A program made the position numbers and the translations under genes. 64,000 nt of DNA from Gracilibacillus boraciitolerans JCM 21714 (GTDB taxonomy: Bacteria; Bacillota; Bacilli; Bacillales; Amphibacillaceae): assembly GCF_000521485.1 (NCBI RefSeq), contig NZ_BAVS01000008.1, positions 47,039-111,038 of the forward strand, in the 5' to 3' direction. The notes under the pieces were generated by a model. It ran no database searches. It was given only the letters and a program-made list of their open reading frames with translations, and had not been told where the DNA came from. Positions 27,408 to 40,090 of the stretch are shown here, piece by piece; position 1 is the first letter of the stretch, and each line of letters opens with the position of its first letter.

Positions 27408-28723
27408 TTGGCTACAAAACATGAAAAAATCTTATCTTATATTGAAGCTTTGCAAGTTGGGGTCAAAATATCTGTTAGGCAAATTGCGAAAGAGCTTAAT
27501 GTAAGTGAAGGAACAGCTTATCGTGCCATTAAAGAAGCAGAAAATCAAGGTTTGGTTAGTACAATAGAGCGTGTCGGAACAATTCGCATTGAACGCAAGC
27601 AAAAGGAGAATTTCGAAAATTTAACCTTTGCAGAAATCGTGAGTATTGTTGATGGCCAAGTGCTCGGTGGCAGAGATGGATTATATAAAACATTGAATAA
27701 ATTTGTTATAGGTGCGATGAAATTAGATGCGATGATGCGCTATACGGAAAAAGATTCGCTATTAATTGTAGGTAATCGAACGGAAGCCCACCAATTAGCC
27801 TTAAAAGAAGGAGCAGCGGTGCTTATAACAGGCGGCTTTGATACCGATGATATTACTAAGAAGCTGGCAGATGAAAAACAGTTGCCGATCATATCTACAA
27901 GCTATGATACGTTTACTGTGGCCGCAATGATTAATCGGGCTATTTATGATCAGCTCATTAAAAAAGAAATTATTTTGGTAGAGGATATCTATACCAAATT
28001 GAGGATACATATTATTTAACTACGAAAAATAAGGTTTCTAAATGGTATGAGTGGGAAGAGCAAACAACACATACGCGTTATCCAGTAGTTGGAGATAAAA
28101 ATAAAGTAGTGGGTATTGTGACATCAAAGGATGTTATAGGCAGAAACAGGGATTTATTAATAGAAAAGGTAATGACGAAGAAACCCATGACAGTGATGAA
28201 GGAAACATCATTAGCATATGCAGCCCATATGATGGTATGGGAAGGTATTGAAATTATGCCAGTTGTTGACCACCACCATCAACTAGAAGGATTAATTTCC
28301 CGCCAGGATGTATTAAAAGCACTACAAAATATTCAAAAACAACCTCAAGTAGGAGAAACAATTGATGATATTGTTTCTAATTACTTTGATCGTTCGCCAA
28401 CTGATCCTAACCACTCTAAATATCAAGCTGAAATTACTCCGCAAATGACGAATCAATTAGGCACATTATCATATGGGGGGGTTTTTGTATCCTTTGTTAT
28501 CGAAGCAGCTCGCAGATTGTTAAGAAATCAGAAAAAGGGTGATCTAGTCGTAGAAAATATGACGGTTTATTTTATAAAACCTGTCCAGTTAGAAACCACG
28601 ATCAGCGTTCAACCGAAAATTATAGATGTAGGACGTAAAACAGCCAAGGTTGATGTGGAAGTATATCATGAACGGAAAATCGTTGGAAAAGCACTGCTTA
28701 TGGCACAACTTATTGATCGGTAA
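27408..28723 (+). CDS. ytoI: YtoI: HTH-DRTGG-CBS-hotdog protein (frameshifted)
   Basis: TTG 27408 start. After EDIYTK the frame is lost: AAA at about 27993-27995 should be AAAA (EDIYTKIEDTYYLTTKNKVS). Joined length 439. Domains in order: winged HTH (ISVRQIAKELNVSEGTAYRA, residues 20-60), DRTGG domain (LLIVGNRTEAHQLALKEGAA), two CBS repeats (VVGIVTSKDVIGRNRD and EGLISRQDVLKALQNI), and a C-terminal hotdog thioesterase-like domain (LSYGGVFVSFVIEAARRLL). The mix suggests a regulator that senses an adenine nucleotide and possibly an acyl-CoA; ligand unknown. The G7 tract at 28475-28481 doubles a Gly in the hotdog motif. Confidence 0.85.
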
Positions 28724-28794
28724 TAAACGGGTATACTTTCCAATTAAAGTTTATGGATGGAAAATTACATTTAAAGTATAAGATAATTTTCTTC

Positions 28795-28903
28795 ACTGGA
28801 ATATACTCTCGCTAGACGGGAATTCCTTCTCGCTTCATGGGAAAAGTAGCTCGCTTTACTAGAAAAAGGGTTATTTCCAGTAAAGCCGACCACAATTCCC
28901 GTC
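28795..28903. repeat. Fold-back intergenic element
   Basis: GACGGGAATT (28815-28824) is the exact inverse of AATTCCCGTC (28894-28903); ACTGGAA (28795-28801) is the inverse of TTCCAGT (28875-28881); CTTTACTAGAAA and TTTCCAGTAAAG form an inner stem. No coding sense. It fills most of the 270-base gap between convergent ytoI and ytpI and resembles the short structured repeats of Bacillaceae genomes. Confidence 0.6.
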
Positions 28904-28994
28904 AACAACATAACAATCTACCAGAACTATAATAATGATCAACGAAAAAGTAAAAAATAAGCAAATTGGATTTGCAATTTGCTTTTAAAGAATC

Positions 28995-29297
28995 TTATGT
29001 TTGATTAGTTTGTGCCCGTTTAGCATTTTCTGCTTTATAATGATTAAGTCGTTTGAATCCTCCGTATGCTTGAACAATTCCAAAGAACAGAAAAATTATT
29101 GCAATAAATAATGCCAGCTGTGTTTGGTAAAATAAATATTGATTTATACCAAAAAAGCTGATGAACGTACCTAACGCAATTCTGGCTTTAGCATTTTTAA
29201 TTTCTTGAGACAATGGATCATGGTCCCTTGTTAACATCACTTTATAATAAAGGTACACAATAAAAGATACCACAATAACAATTGGAAAAATAACCAA
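28995..29297 (-). CDS. ytpI: YtpI-like membrane protein
   Basis: 100 residues from TTG 29297, chosen because AGGAGG (29307-29312) sits 9 bases upstream and falls inside the longer frame. Three membrane helices: VIFPIVIVVSFIVYLYYKV, IALGTFISFFGINQYLFY and LALFIAIIFLFFGIVQAYGG, with a charged tail. Function unknown. Divergent from nrnA, as in B. subtilis (ytpI-ytqI). Confidence 0.8.
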   Translation of the reverse strand: MVIFPIVIVVSFIVYLYYKVMLTRDHDPLSQEIKNAKARIALGTFISFFGINQYLFYQTQLALFIAIIFLFFGIVQAYGGFKRLNHYKAENAKRAQTNQT

Positions 29298-29422
29298 GGT
29301 TACTGACCTCCTGTCCACTAATAGGTCTTAATAGAAATACCTTTCTATTGTATCGTGACTAGTATACAATTGCTAGTGAAAAACCTATTTGATGAATTTT
29401 ATAAAAAAAGGAGCTAAAAGTT

Positions 29423-30363
29423 ATGACAACATCTAACATATTAGAAAAGATCAAACAATACAACACCATTATTATTCATCGTCACGTTCGACCAGATCCG
29501 GATGCATACGGATCACAAAATGGCTTAGCTGAAATATTAAAAGCAAGCTTCCCTGATAAAACAATCTATGTTGTTGGTGAAGAAGAAGCTTCTTTAGATT
29601 TTTTAGCAACAATGGATGATATTGATGACCATACATATAAGAATGCACTGGTAATTGTTTGTGATACAGCAAATCAAGAGCGTATTTCAGACCAACGATA
29701 TCTACAAGGGAAAGAATTAATAAAAATTGACCACCATCCGGTCGTGGATGCATATGGGGATATTCAATGGGTAGAAGAAAACGCTAGTTCTGTCAGTGAA
29801 ATGATCTATCAATTTTATTTGGAACAAAAAAATAATGGTCTACAAATGACAGATCGTGCAGCATTACTATTGTATAGCGGAATTGTAGCTGATACAGGAC
29901 GCTTTTTATATCCGAGTACAAGTGAAAGGACTTTCCAGTATGCATCAGATTTGGTTGCTTATGATTTTGACCGTTCTGCGATATATGAAGAAATGTATAA
30001 AACAAATCTAAACATTGCCAGATTAAAAGGATATATTTTGCAAATATTGAGGTTTCCCCCCCTACTGGTGTGAGCCATGTCAAGTTAACAAAGGAAACTT
30101 TGGGAAAATTTAATGTGACGTCTACGGAAACCAGTGCTGTTGTTGGGGTACTGGGAAATATCGAAGGCATTCAAATATGGGTTATATTTGTAGAAGAAGA
30201 TGATGTTATACGTGTTCGCATGCGCTCAAAAGGACCTTTTATTAATGAAGTAGCTGCAAATTATGAAGGTGGCGGACATCCATTGGCATCAGGGGGGGCA
30301 AAGATTTATAAATGGGAAACCATAGATCCATTATTAGCAGAATTAGAAGCTCTCTGTAAATAA
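29423..30363 (+). CDS. nrnA: Bifunctional oligoribonuclease / pAp phosphatase NrnA (frameshifted)
   Basis: AAAGGAGC before ATG 29423. DHH-DHHA1 protein of about 313 residues: HRHVRPDPDAYGSQNGLAEI, VCDTAN, IKIDHHPVVDAYGD, YSGIVADTGRFLYPST, and the C-terminal GGGHPLASGA. The frame is lost at 30042-30044 (AAA; AAAA expected: LQNIEVSPTGVSHVKLTKE) and resumes in the second frame. It degrades 2-5 nt RNAs and dephosphorylates pAp. A C7 run (30056-30062) turns SPT into SPPT and a G7 (30292-30298) turns ASGA into ASGGA. Confidence 0.92.
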
Positions 30364-30366
30364 TAT

Positions 30367-30400
30367 TGGGGGGGCTGTTCGATAAATGAACAGCCCTATC
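30367..30400 (+). terminator. nrnA terminator with expanded G-tract
   Basis: GGGCTGTTC pairs with GAACAGCCC across GATAAAT. Seven Gs (30368-30374) precede the stem; only three can pair with CCC of the right arm. Confidence 0.75.
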
Positions 30401-30413
30401 TTACCTTGAGTAT

Positions 30414-30923
30414 CTAAGTACCAATTTTAAGTTTTATAGAAAATTTCACCTTTTCATTAACGATAATACGCGAAACCTCAGCATGGTATCGAAAATCATC
30501 AATATTAATGGTTTTATTCTCTATCGTGTTTATTAAAAGATCGATTGAATTAGCAATATCTATAACTTTTTTACCTATGGCATGATTTGCTTCGGTTCTA
30601 ATCGCTTCTTCTAGTTTATGAACCATTAAACGATCCGTCTCCAGTTTCAGTTCTCTTAAATTAAGAAATTCAATCTCTATTTCATTTACCACTAAACCAT
30701 CCTTTGTCTGCTCATCTAATTCTTTATGACTTTTTACTAACGTTTCATATGTCTGATTTAATTCCTGTAATTCAGCTCGTAAGGTAAGATTTTCTTCAAT
30801 CCATTTTTCCTGCAATTCTCCAAACATATAAATAAATAGGATGTATCCCACAATCGTTCCGAGACATACACCTGCCAGAAATCGTTGCATAGCGGGTCGC
30901 TTATAATATGGAGGAATATGCAT
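30414..30923 (-). CDS. ytrI: Sporulation membrane protein YtrI
   Basis: 169 residues from ATG 30923, chosen because GGAGGAGATCC lies just upstream. N-terminal membrane helix (RFLAGVCLGTIVGYILFIYM), a coiled coil at residues 40-85 (ENLTLRAELQELNQTYETLV), and a conserved beta/alpha C-terminus. Needed for sporulation in B. subtilis as part of the sigma-E regulon. Its start coincides with the end of ytrH (overlap), so the pair is one transcript. Confidence 0.85.
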   Translation of the reverse strand: MHIPPYYKRPAMQRFLAGVCLGTIVGYILFIYMFGELQEKWIEENLTLRAELQELNQTYETLVKSHKELDEQTKDGLVVNEIEIEFLNLRELKLETDRLMVHKLEEAIRTEANHAIGKKVIDIANSIDLLINTIENKTINIDDFRYHAEVSRIIVNEKVKFSIKLKIGT

Positions 30924-31255
30924 TATTGGATCTCCTCCTGAATTAACCATTCGATGACTAATAAGGCAGTATGGGCACCAGCAACGGCAGCAATAATTAG
31001 AAAAATTTGTTTGATCATATCCATCGTTGAACCTTCCAATATTCCTCTTTCAAAATTATAAATCACATCAAATGTTCCACCGATAGCAGCTACGATCGCC
31101 CATATACGCAAACTTTTGGCAATTCTGTTTATATGTGTAAACGGTGCGTCGCCTGCCATAAATGCTCCAATACTTCCGATAAAAGAACCACCGATCATAA
31201 CACCAAAAGCGATAAAGTAACATTGAATCATTGTAGCTACAAATCGTTCCTCCAT
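30923..31255 (-). CDS. ytrH: Sporulation membrane protein YtrH
   Basis: 110 residues from ATG 31255, preceded by GGAGTG. Motifs FIAFGVMIGGSFIGSIGAFM, IWAIVAAIGGTFDVIYNFER and GILEGSTMDMIKQIFLIIAA match B. subtilis YtrH closely; three membrane helices. Works with YtrI in late sporulation in the mother cell. The 31276 ATG is an in-frame alternative without ribosome binding site. Confidence 0.9.
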   Translation of the reverse strand: MEERFVATMIQCYFIAFGVMIGGSFIGSIGAFMAGDAPFTHINRIAKSLRIWAIVAAIGGTFDVIYNFERGILEGSTMDMIKQIFLIIAAVAGAHTALLVIEWLIQEEIQ

Positions 31256-31324
31256 CTGTATCACTCCAATCATCATCGACCTTATTAAAATATATGTAAC
31301 CTTGTCCTCAATATGTTTATCAAC

Positions 31325-31352
31325 TTACAAGTTGTTACGAGTCTGCTATAAT
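31325..31352 (+). promoter_or_regulatory. dnaE promoter
   Basis: TTACAA (31325-31330), 16 bases, TATAAT (31347-31352); the start codon is 49 bases downstream. Confidence 0.5.
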
Positions 31353-31400
31353 ATTAGTAACGAAATCTTTGCGCATGAGATATAAAAGGGAGGTGAAACC

Positions 31401-34400
31401 ATGCCAAATACAGTTTTGCAAATAAGAAGTGGTTATACACTGATGCGAAGTACGATTCAAATTCCAGCTTTAATAGAACAGGCGAAGCAACTGGGTTATC
31501 AGCATCTCGCCTTGACAGATGAAGGTGTGATGCATGGAGCGATATCTTTTTATGAGTCCTGTAAAGAAGCAGGGATCAATCCGATTATTGGACTGCAGGG
31601 TACATTGGAATTAGAGGAAGAATCGGTGAGTATGATTTGGTTAGCAAAAAATCAAACCGGGTATCACTATTTGTTGGAATGGAGTACACGTATTCAGCAT
31701 GGTTATTCCCTCACATTATCTGAACTGCAGGAAGCGGATGGTCAAATCATTTCCATTATTCCGACAAAACAATGGTCGGGTGAAGAGTTAGATATTCGAT
31801 TAGAAAAAATTACATCTAATCTAAACTTAGATCATCTATTTCTAGGTGTATCTCCATCAATGATTTCCTATCGTACTGCTTTAGAAAAGTATAAAATGAA
31901 TAAAGTAGCGTTACCAGATATCCGATATTTACATAAACAAGATGATACTGCTTTTAGTTGTCTACGTGCAATCGATCAAGGGTTATTGTGGAGAAAAGAA
32001 ATGGGAAATGAATTAGAAGGAAGTTATTTACCTTCGCTACCAGAATTAGAACAGGTATATCAGGAGTGGCCTGAATTATTAAGAACTGCAGATGATATAG
32101 CACAAACGTGTCAGATTGATTTACCATTGCATCAGAAATTATTACCAAAATATCCACTTTCAACTCATGTACATGCAGACCAATTTTTAGAAGAATTATG
32201 TAATGAATTTCTGACAAAGAAGTATCAGACTGTTACTGAAGCAATTACAGATCGTCTCCATTATGAGATAGATGTGATTCAATCAATGGGATTTAGTGAT
32301 TACTTTTTAATCGTTTGGGATTTTGTTCAGTATGCTAAAGACAATCATATTATGGTTGGACCAGGTCGTGGATCGGCGGCAGGCTCATTGGTGGCGTATT
32401 TATTAGGCATAACAGATGTAGATCCAATGAAGTATGATTTATTATTCGAGCGTTTCTTAAATCCAGAACGTGTGACAATGCCGGATATTGATATCGACTT
32501 TTCAGATGAAAGAAGAGACGAAGTAATTCGCTATGTCGTGGATAAATACGGATCGGATCATGTGGCCCAAATCATCACATTTGGTACATTCGCAGCTCGA
32601 TCGTTATTAAGAGAGCTTTTTAAAATATTGGAAATAAGTGATAATGATGCAGCCTATATTTTGAAATCCCTGCCCCCCCGTGACAGTAACACCTCGATTG
32701 CTTCGATGCTGAAGCAGACACCAGAGTTAACGGAATATGTGAAACAATCGGAGCAATTAAAGCAGCTATTTAAGGTTGCAAATCGTCTCGAAGGATTACC
32801 GAGGCATGTATCAACACACGCTGCAGGCGTAATTATCAGTGATCAAGTAATGACCAATTATGTCGCTACAATCCCTTCCCAAAACGATATCGAATTAACG
32901 CAATACTCGATGAATGACCTCGCAAATGTTGGCTTGTTAAAAATGGACTTTCTTGGCCTGCGTAACTTAACGTTAATAGAAAAGATAGTGAAGCAGATTT
33001 ATTATCAACAAAATGTTCAAATAGAATTAAAAAGCATACCTTTTGATGATGAAAAAACATATCAGTTATTACAAAAAGGAGAAACAAACGGGGGGTATTT
33101 CAATTAGAATCGCAAGGGATGCAGAAAGTATTACGTGAATTACGCCCTACGAATTTTGAGGATATAGTAGCAGTGAATGCCCTCTATCGTCCAGGCCCAA
33201 TGGAGTTCATTCCAACATATATTGAGCGAAAGCATCACCGAAAAAAGATAGATTACCTGCATCCAAACTTAGAACCGATACTATCTCGAACATTCGGTGT
33301 ATTAGTTTACCAGGAGCAAATTATGCAGATCGTAAACAAAATGGCAGCTTTCAGTTATGGGGGGGAAGCAGATATTTTAAGACGTGCAGTAAGTAAAAAG
33401 GATAAAACAGGATTATTAGAAAATAAACAGAAATTTTTAAATGGTTGTAACAAAAACGGCTATTCAAAGCAAGTAGCAGAAGAAGTGTTTGAGTGGATTG
33501 TCCGCTTTTCGAATTATGGCTTTAATAGAAGTCATGCAGTCGCATATAGTATCATAGCCTACCAGTTGGCTTATTTAAAAGCGAATTATCCTGTTTCTTT
33601 TTTTGCTGAAATGCTAAGTTCTAATATTGGAAACACAGATAAAATTCAGGGGTATATTAGGGAAGCTAAAAACCATAACATTAAAGTTTTGCAACCATCG
33701 ATAAATCATAGTATCGGTAGATTTCGAGTAGAAAATAATACTATACGAATCGGTTTAAATATGATTAAAGGTGTGGGATACCAACCTGTCCAGGCAATTG
33801 TTCGAGCAAGAAAAGACCAGCTGTTTAAGAATTTATTTGATTTCTGCCTGCGTGTACCATTGCAAAAAATAAATCGATCGATCCTTGAATCATTAATTCT
33901 AGCAGGAGCATTTGATGACTTACATGATAATCGAGCAACGTTATTAGCGAGTTTAGATGAAGCGATTGAACAAGGTGAGCTATTCAGAGAATTTGACGAT
34001 CAATTAGGATTTTTTGAAGGTGATCTCGCTTTAGATGTTTCATATACGGAAACAGATCCTTTGCCAATAATGAAACAGTTGATGATGGAGCGAGAAGTGA
34101 TTGGCTTTTTTGTATCTACCCATCCTTTATCACAGGTACGTGACAAAATTCGCCAATACGGATATATTTCCATGCAACAGGCTAAAAATATAAAAAAGAA
34201 AAATGTTAAGATGGCAGCCGTCATCCAGGCCATGAAAGTAATTCGTACGAAAAAAGGAGAAACGATGGCTTTTGTGACGATAGCAGATGAAACAGATGAG
34301 TTGGAAGGCGTTATTTTTCCGAATGTGTTTAGACAAGTAAATCATTGGTTAGAAGAAGATGAGTTTGTCTTTATTCAAGGGAAAGTAGAAGAAAGAAACG

Positions 34401-34693
34401 ATAAAAAACAACTAATTATAAATGAAATTCAGCCATATCAATTGGAAGAAAGAGAATTAACAAATGACAGTATTTATATTAAGGTTATCAATAATAATGA
34501 AGAAGCAATGCATAAGTTAAAAGAGGTTGCAACTAAGTATCCGGGTTCATCAACGATCCTTCTTTACAATGAGCAAAAACAACAGCTATATAAATTATCA
34601 CCTCATTACAATGTTGATAGTGCATGGAATGTGATAAAAGAGCTTAAGTCCCTTTTTGGAGAGCCTAACGTAGTAATGCGTCATTCCACTTAG
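31401..34693 (+). CDS. dnaE: DNA polymerase III alpha subunit DnaE (frameshifted)
   Basis: AAAGGGAGGTG before ATG 31401. About 1098 residues. N-terminal PHP domain (LALTDEGVMHGAISFYESCK), palm GPGRGSAAGSLVAYLLGIT and catalytic PDIDIDFSDERRDEVIRYV, HVSTHAAGVIIS, then FSNYGFNRSHAVAYSIIAYQ, and a C-terminal OB domain (KMAAVIQAMKVIRTKKGETM). The frame breaks at six Gs (33090-33095) in GETNG-VFQLES; four are expected. G7/C7 tracts at 32673 (SLPPRDSN) and 33359 (SYGGEADILRRA) add residues. In Firmicutes DnaE extends RNA primers before handing to PolC. Essential, so the break must be an assembly error. Confidence 0.95.
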
Positions 34694-34980
34694 CAGAAAT
34701 GTTCCCTTTACATCAATTAATGATCTGCTATAATGAAATAGTTAATTGGCTCGTCCCGTTAGGAAAACTTTTCAAGAATTAACTTCATAATTGGAAAAAT
34801 TAGATAGCGATTATTTCTTAAATAATAAATAAAACCATCATGATCTTTAAGAAAATCAGAATAATAAGGTTTATAATGATAATTTTTATGTGCATGTGTT
34901 TCAGAATATGAGTGAAACTTAGAATAAGAGATTTTTAATTAGAATACATTGAAAGTGTAATGGAGAAGGGGGAATCTTCC

Positions 34981-35865
34981 TTGGCGTTAAAAGATTTATT
35001 TGGAAAAAAGAAAAAATATGCATCAATACCTGGTGATAAAGCAAGAAAAGATGTGCCAGAAGGTTTGATGCAAAAATGTGGCGGTTGTCAAAAAATATTT
35101 TATCAAAAAGAACTGCAGAAAAATTTAAATGTTTGTCCAGGATGCGGACACCATCATCAAATTTCCGCTTATGAGCGCATTAATTATTTAGTTGACGAAG
35201 GAAGCTTCAAAGAGTGGGATAAAGATTTATTGTCTAAGAATCCTTTGAATTTTTCTCAATATGAAGAGAAAATTGAAAGTGATATAATCAAAACTGGATT
35301 AAATGAAGCAGTTGTGACTGGTGAAGGAAGAATCCACAAGGTAAGGATGGCCATTGCAGTAATGGACTCTCGTTTTCGAATGGGAAGTATGGGATCTGTA
35401 GTTGGAGAAAAGATTGCCAGAGCGATTGAAAAAGCTCGTATCGAAAAGATGCCAATTATTATTTTTACTGCGTCTGGTGGTGCCCGTATGCAAGAAGGTG
35501 TGTTAAGTTTAATGCAAATGGCCAAAACATCGATCGCTATTCAACGCTTACATGCAGATAATGGATTGTTTATATCTGTGATGACAAATCCAACGACTGG
35601 TGGAGTATCAGCTAGTTTTGCATCAATTGGAGATTATAATTTTGCCGAACCAGGGGCATTGATAGGCTTTGCGGGTCAACGAATTATTGAACAAACCATC
35701 CGTGAAAAGTTACCAAAAGACTTTCAAACAGCTGAATTTCAGTTGAAACATGGACAAGTCGATAAAGTAATACCAAGACAAGAAATGAGAGACACGATAG
35801 CTACAATATTTGATATCCATCAGTTTGGAGGGGGGGAATCACATGCAGCAAGTTCTCGAGTTTGA
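34981..35865 (+). CDS. accD: Acetyl-CoA carboxylase carboxyltransferase beta subunit
   Basis: 294 residues from TTG 34981, chosen over ATG 34960 because AGAAGGGGGAATC lies in front and the product then starts [16 protein letters not shown] as relatives do. Zinc ribbon with two CxxC pairs (MQKCGGC and CPGCGH). Carboxyltransferase core: [54 protein letters not shown]. It transfers carboxyl from biotin to acetyl-CoA with AccA. The last 23 bases overlap accA. The 287-base gap upstream, where B. subtilis has ytsJ, holds no gene. Confidence 0.95.
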   Translation: MALKDLFGKKKKYASIPGDKARKDVPEGLMQKCGGCQKIFYQKELQKNLNVCPGCGHHHQISAYERINYLVDEGSFKEWDKDLLSKNPLNFSQYEEKIESDIIKTGLNEAVVTGEGRIHKVRMAIAVMDSRFRMGSMGSVVGEKIARAIEKARIEKMPIIIFTASGGARMQEGVLSLMQMAKTSIAIQRLHADNGLFISVMTNPTTGGVSASFASIGDYNFAEPGALIGFAGQRIIEQTIREKLPKDFQTAEFQLKHGQVDKVIPRQEMRDTIATIFDIHQFGGGESHAASSRV

Positions 35866-36808
35866 AAAACCTGTGATAGAACTAAGAGAGAAAATTGAAG
35901 AATTGAAAACAATGACGAAGGATTCTGAGATTGATCTGTCTGATGAAATAAGTAAAATGGAAGAAAGATTAACACGATTGGAAAATGACATTTATGGAAA
36001 GCTAAAACCATGGGATCGTGTGCAAATTGCGAGACATGTTGATCGCCCTACTACATTAGATTATATTGAACAATTATTTACGAATTTTATCGAGTTTCAT
36101 GGTGATCGTCTCTATGGTGATGATCCTGCCATTGTTGCTGGGATTGCAAAATATAAAGAAAGACCTGTAACTGTTATCGGTCATCAACGTGGTGAAAATA
36201 CCAAAGAGAACTTGAAGCGTAATTTCGGTATGGCCCATCCAGAAGGGTATCGAAAGGCATTACGTCATATGAAGCAGGCAGAGAAATTTAATCGTCCAAT
36301 TATAACTTTTATTGATACGAAAGGTGCATTTCCTGGTAAAGCTGCGGAAGAACGTGGTCAAAGTGAAGCAATTGCTCGTAACTTAATGGAAATGGCGGGA
36401 TTAACGGTTCCAATTATCTGTATTGTGATTGGAGAAGGTGGAAGTGGTGGAGCACTTGCGTTAGGTGTAGGCGATCGCATTCATATGTTAGAAAACTCTA
36501 CCTATTCGGTTATTTCTCCAGAAGGCGCTGCAGCATTGCTTTGGAAAGATTCTACCCAGGCAGAGCGAGCGGCAAAATCGTTAAAAATAACAGCTCCTGA
36601 CCTGAAAGAACTGGGAATTATAGATGAAGTAATCCCTGAGCCTTTAGGTGGAGCTCATCGTGATAAAGTCACACAAGCATTGAATATTAGCAGAGTGTTG
36701 GATGAATCCTTGCAAGAACTTGAAGGTGTAACGAGCTCTTCGCTATTAGATAAACGTTGGGAAAAATATAAAAATATCGGAGAAGTTTCCCATTTAATTG
36801 AAGTATGA
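35843..36808 (+). CDS. accA: Acetyl-CoA carboxylase carboxyltransferase alpha subunit
   Basis: 321 residues; ATG 35843 follows GGAGGGGGGGAATCAC, where the Shine-Dalgarno itself contains a G7 run (35830-35836) that is also coding in accD (FGGGES). Core motifs: [76 protein letters not shown]. Partner of AccD in malonyl-CoA synthesis for fatty acids. Confidence 0.96.
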   Translation: MQQVLEFEKPVIELREKIEELKTMTKDSEIDLSDEISKMEERLTRLENDIYGKLKPWDRVQIARHVDRPTTLDYIEQLFTNFIEFHGDRLYGDDPAIVAGIAKYKERPVTVIGHQRGENTKENLKRNFGMAHPEGYRKALRHMKQAEKFNRPIITFIDTKGAFPGKAAEERGQSEAIARNLMEMAGLTVPIICIVIGEGGSGGALALGVGDRIHMLENSTYSVISPEGAAALLWKDSTQAERAAKSLKITAPDLKELGIIDEVIPEPLGGAHRDKVTQALNISRVLDESLQELEGVTSSSLLDKRWEKYKNIGEVSHLIEV

Positions 36809-36841
36809 GTTGGATAGTATTTTTATAAAAGATATACTAAC

Positions 36842-36878
36842 GTAAAGGCCAAATTCAATCGTAATTTGGTCTTTTTTA
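36842..36878 (+). terminator. accDA terminator
   Basis: AGGCCAAATT pairs with AATTTGGTCT across CAATCGT, then TTTTTT. Confidence 0.85.
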
Positions 36879-36916
36879 TATGAGCTTTAAAAAGTACTTT
36901 TGTACTATATTTATCA

Positions 36917-36956
36917 ATATACATATAATTGTTTAGTATATAAATTATATGTATAT
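36917..36956. repeat. Perfect 14-bp AT-rich inverted repeat
   Basis: ATATACATATAATT (36917-36930) and AATTATATGTATAT (36943-36956) are exact inverses with a 12-base loop. It lies between the accDA terminator and the pfkA promoter; no T-run of terminator type follows. The rest of the 36809-37162 gap holds no gene. Confidence 0.6.
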
Positions 36957-37000
36957 AAAAACGTTTTATTTGCAAATTAAGAATCAAATCGTTGAAAAAC

Positions 37001-37029
37001 TTTCATTGGAGATAGAAATAAGCTAAAAT
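37001..37029 (+). promoter_or_regulatory. Candidate pfkA promoter
   Basis: TTTCAT (37001-37006), 17 bases, TAAAAT (37024-37029). A six-G run (37041-37046) follows in the leader. Confidence 0.35.
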
Positions 37030-37129
37030 TATAGTGTTATGGGGGGTGAGTTTAAAGATTATTTGATGTATAATCTTAAATGGAATTTCTTTAATTTTAA
37101 AAAGAGAAAAAATAGGAGAAAAGCTATAA

Positions 37130-38122
<993 letters not shown>

Positions 38123-38188
38123 TCTATCAGACATTGCAGTATATTAGTCGATGTGAGCAAGATAAGACTAAAGGAGGAACGTAAAAAA

Positions 38189-39962
38189 ATGAGAAGAACT
38201 AAAATTGTATGTACGATTGGCCCGGCATCAGAATCACAAGAAAAATTAGAGCAGTTAATAAAGGCCGGAATGAATGTTGCTCGCTTGAATTTTTCCCATG
38301 GTGACTTTGAAGAGCATGGCGCAAGAATTGAAAATATCCGGAAAGCTGCTAAAAAACTAGGGAAAACCGTGGCAATTTTATTAGATACTAAAGGACCCGA
38401 AATTCGAACTGGTACATTAAAAGAGGGTATGGCAGATATTAAAAAAGGAAATACCATTTATGTTTCAATGGATGAAATTGAAGGTAATGAAGAACGTATT
38501 TCTGTCACATATCCACAATTAATTCATGATGTAGAAATCGGAACTAATTTACTTTTAGACGATGGTCTTATTGCGTTAGAAGTTACAGAAATTCTTAAAG
38601 ACAAAAATGAATTAAAAACGGTTGCGTTGAATTCTGGAGTATTAAAAGATAAGAAAGGTGTAAACGTGCCAAACGTAAGTGTTAATTTGCCTGGTATGAC
38701 AGAAAAAGATGTTGCAGATATAAAATTCGGTATTGAACAAGGGGGGGTTGACTTCATTGCTGCCTCATTTGTCCGTCGTGCTTTAGACGTCTTGGAAATA
38801 CGAGGACTATTAGAAGAAAACAATGCAACACATATTCAAATTATTCCTAAGATTGAGAACCGCGAAGGTGTTGAAAATCTTGATGCAATCTTGCAAGTAA
38901 GTGATGGGCTAATGGTTGCACGTGGTGACCTTGGAGTGGAAATCCCGCCAGAAGATGTTCCATTAGTACAAAAAGATATGATCTTTAAATGTAATAATGC
39001 TGGAAAACCAGTTATTACAGCTACACAAATGTTAGACTCTATGCAGCGCAATCCACGTCCAACAAGAGCAGAAGCATCAGATGTTGCTAATGCGATTCTT
39101 GATGGCACAGATGCGATCATGCTATCAGGTGAAACAGCTGCGGGGGGGGATTATCCTGTAGAAGCAGTTGAAACAATGAGCAATATTGCTAAAAAGGCAG
39201 AAACAGCAATTGACCATAAAGGTATGTTAGATCTTCGCTCAAAAGTATCGGATCGGACAATTACAGATGGAATTAGTCAATCTGTGAACCATACGGCAAT
39301 GAACCTAAATGTCGATGCTATTTTAACTCCAACGGTAAGTGGATTTACAGCTCGGATGATTTCCAAATATCGTCCTAAAGCTCCCATTATTGCACTGGCA
39401 TTCAATGAACAGGTTAGTAGAAGGCTAGCCCTTGTATGGGGGGGTGTTGAAACAATTAGTGGAAGATTACTTCATACGACAGATGACGTTTTAGAAGAAG
39501 CGATTGAACGTGGACTACAAACAAATCATTTTAAACGTGGGGGGGATCGTGTAATTATTACTGCGGGGGTTCCTGTTGGAGAAAGTGGTACAACTAACCT
39601 AATGAAGATTCATGTAATTGGCGATGTCTTAGCAAAAGGTCAAGGTGTTGGCAAAGGTAGTGCATATGGACGAGCAATTATTGTTAAAAAATGCTGAAGA
39701 AGCTAAATTGAAAATTCAGCAAGATGACATTATTATTACCTATGGAACAGACAAAGACATGATGCCTTCGATTGAAAAAGCTGCCGGGATTATTACCGAA
39801 GAAGGTGGCTTAACTTCACATGCTGCGGTTGTAGGTTTAAGTCTTGGTATTCCAGTCATTGTAGGTGTAGACAAAGCAATTGAATTAATTAATGATGGAC
39901 AAGATATTACGATTGATGCACAAAAAGGTGATATTTACGCAGGACACGCAAGCGTACTATAA
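38189..39962 (+). CDS. pyk: Pyruvate kinase with C-terminal PEP-utiliser-like domain (frameshifted)
   Basis: ATG 38189 after AAAGGAGGAAC. About 590 residues: [77 protein letters not shown] and the K+/Mg2+ site. The extra C-terminal domain ([16 protein letters not shown] to [20 protein letters not shown]) is the Bacillus-type addition. An A-run of six (39686-39691; five expected) breaks the frame before it. G7 or G8 tracts at 38741 (EQGGVDF), 39142 ([11 protein letters not shown]), 39438 (VWGGVET) and 39539 (KRGGDRVI) each add one Gly to invariant segments. Confidence 0.95.
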
Positions 39963-39967
39963 TATAA

Positions 39968-40001
39968 CAAAAAGAGAAGAAGCCAGCCTTCTTCTCTTTT
40001 T
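39968..40001 (+). terminator. pfkA-pyk terminator
   Basis: AAAAGAGAAGAAG pairs with CTTCTTCTCTTTT across CCAGC. Confidence 0.9.
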
Positions 40002-40090
40002 TAAAATATAATAGAAGAGTAAAACGAAACTGTGAGGTAACATGTTGCTAAAACTTTACAAAAGTTGTAGATGAGACTTAATCCGTCGCT

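Noticed and set aside
33090..33095. Programmed ribosomal frameshift in dnaE or polA
   Set aside because: No slippery heptamer with downstream structure; the breaks sit in G tracts or one-base changes and similar breaks occur in unrelated genes.
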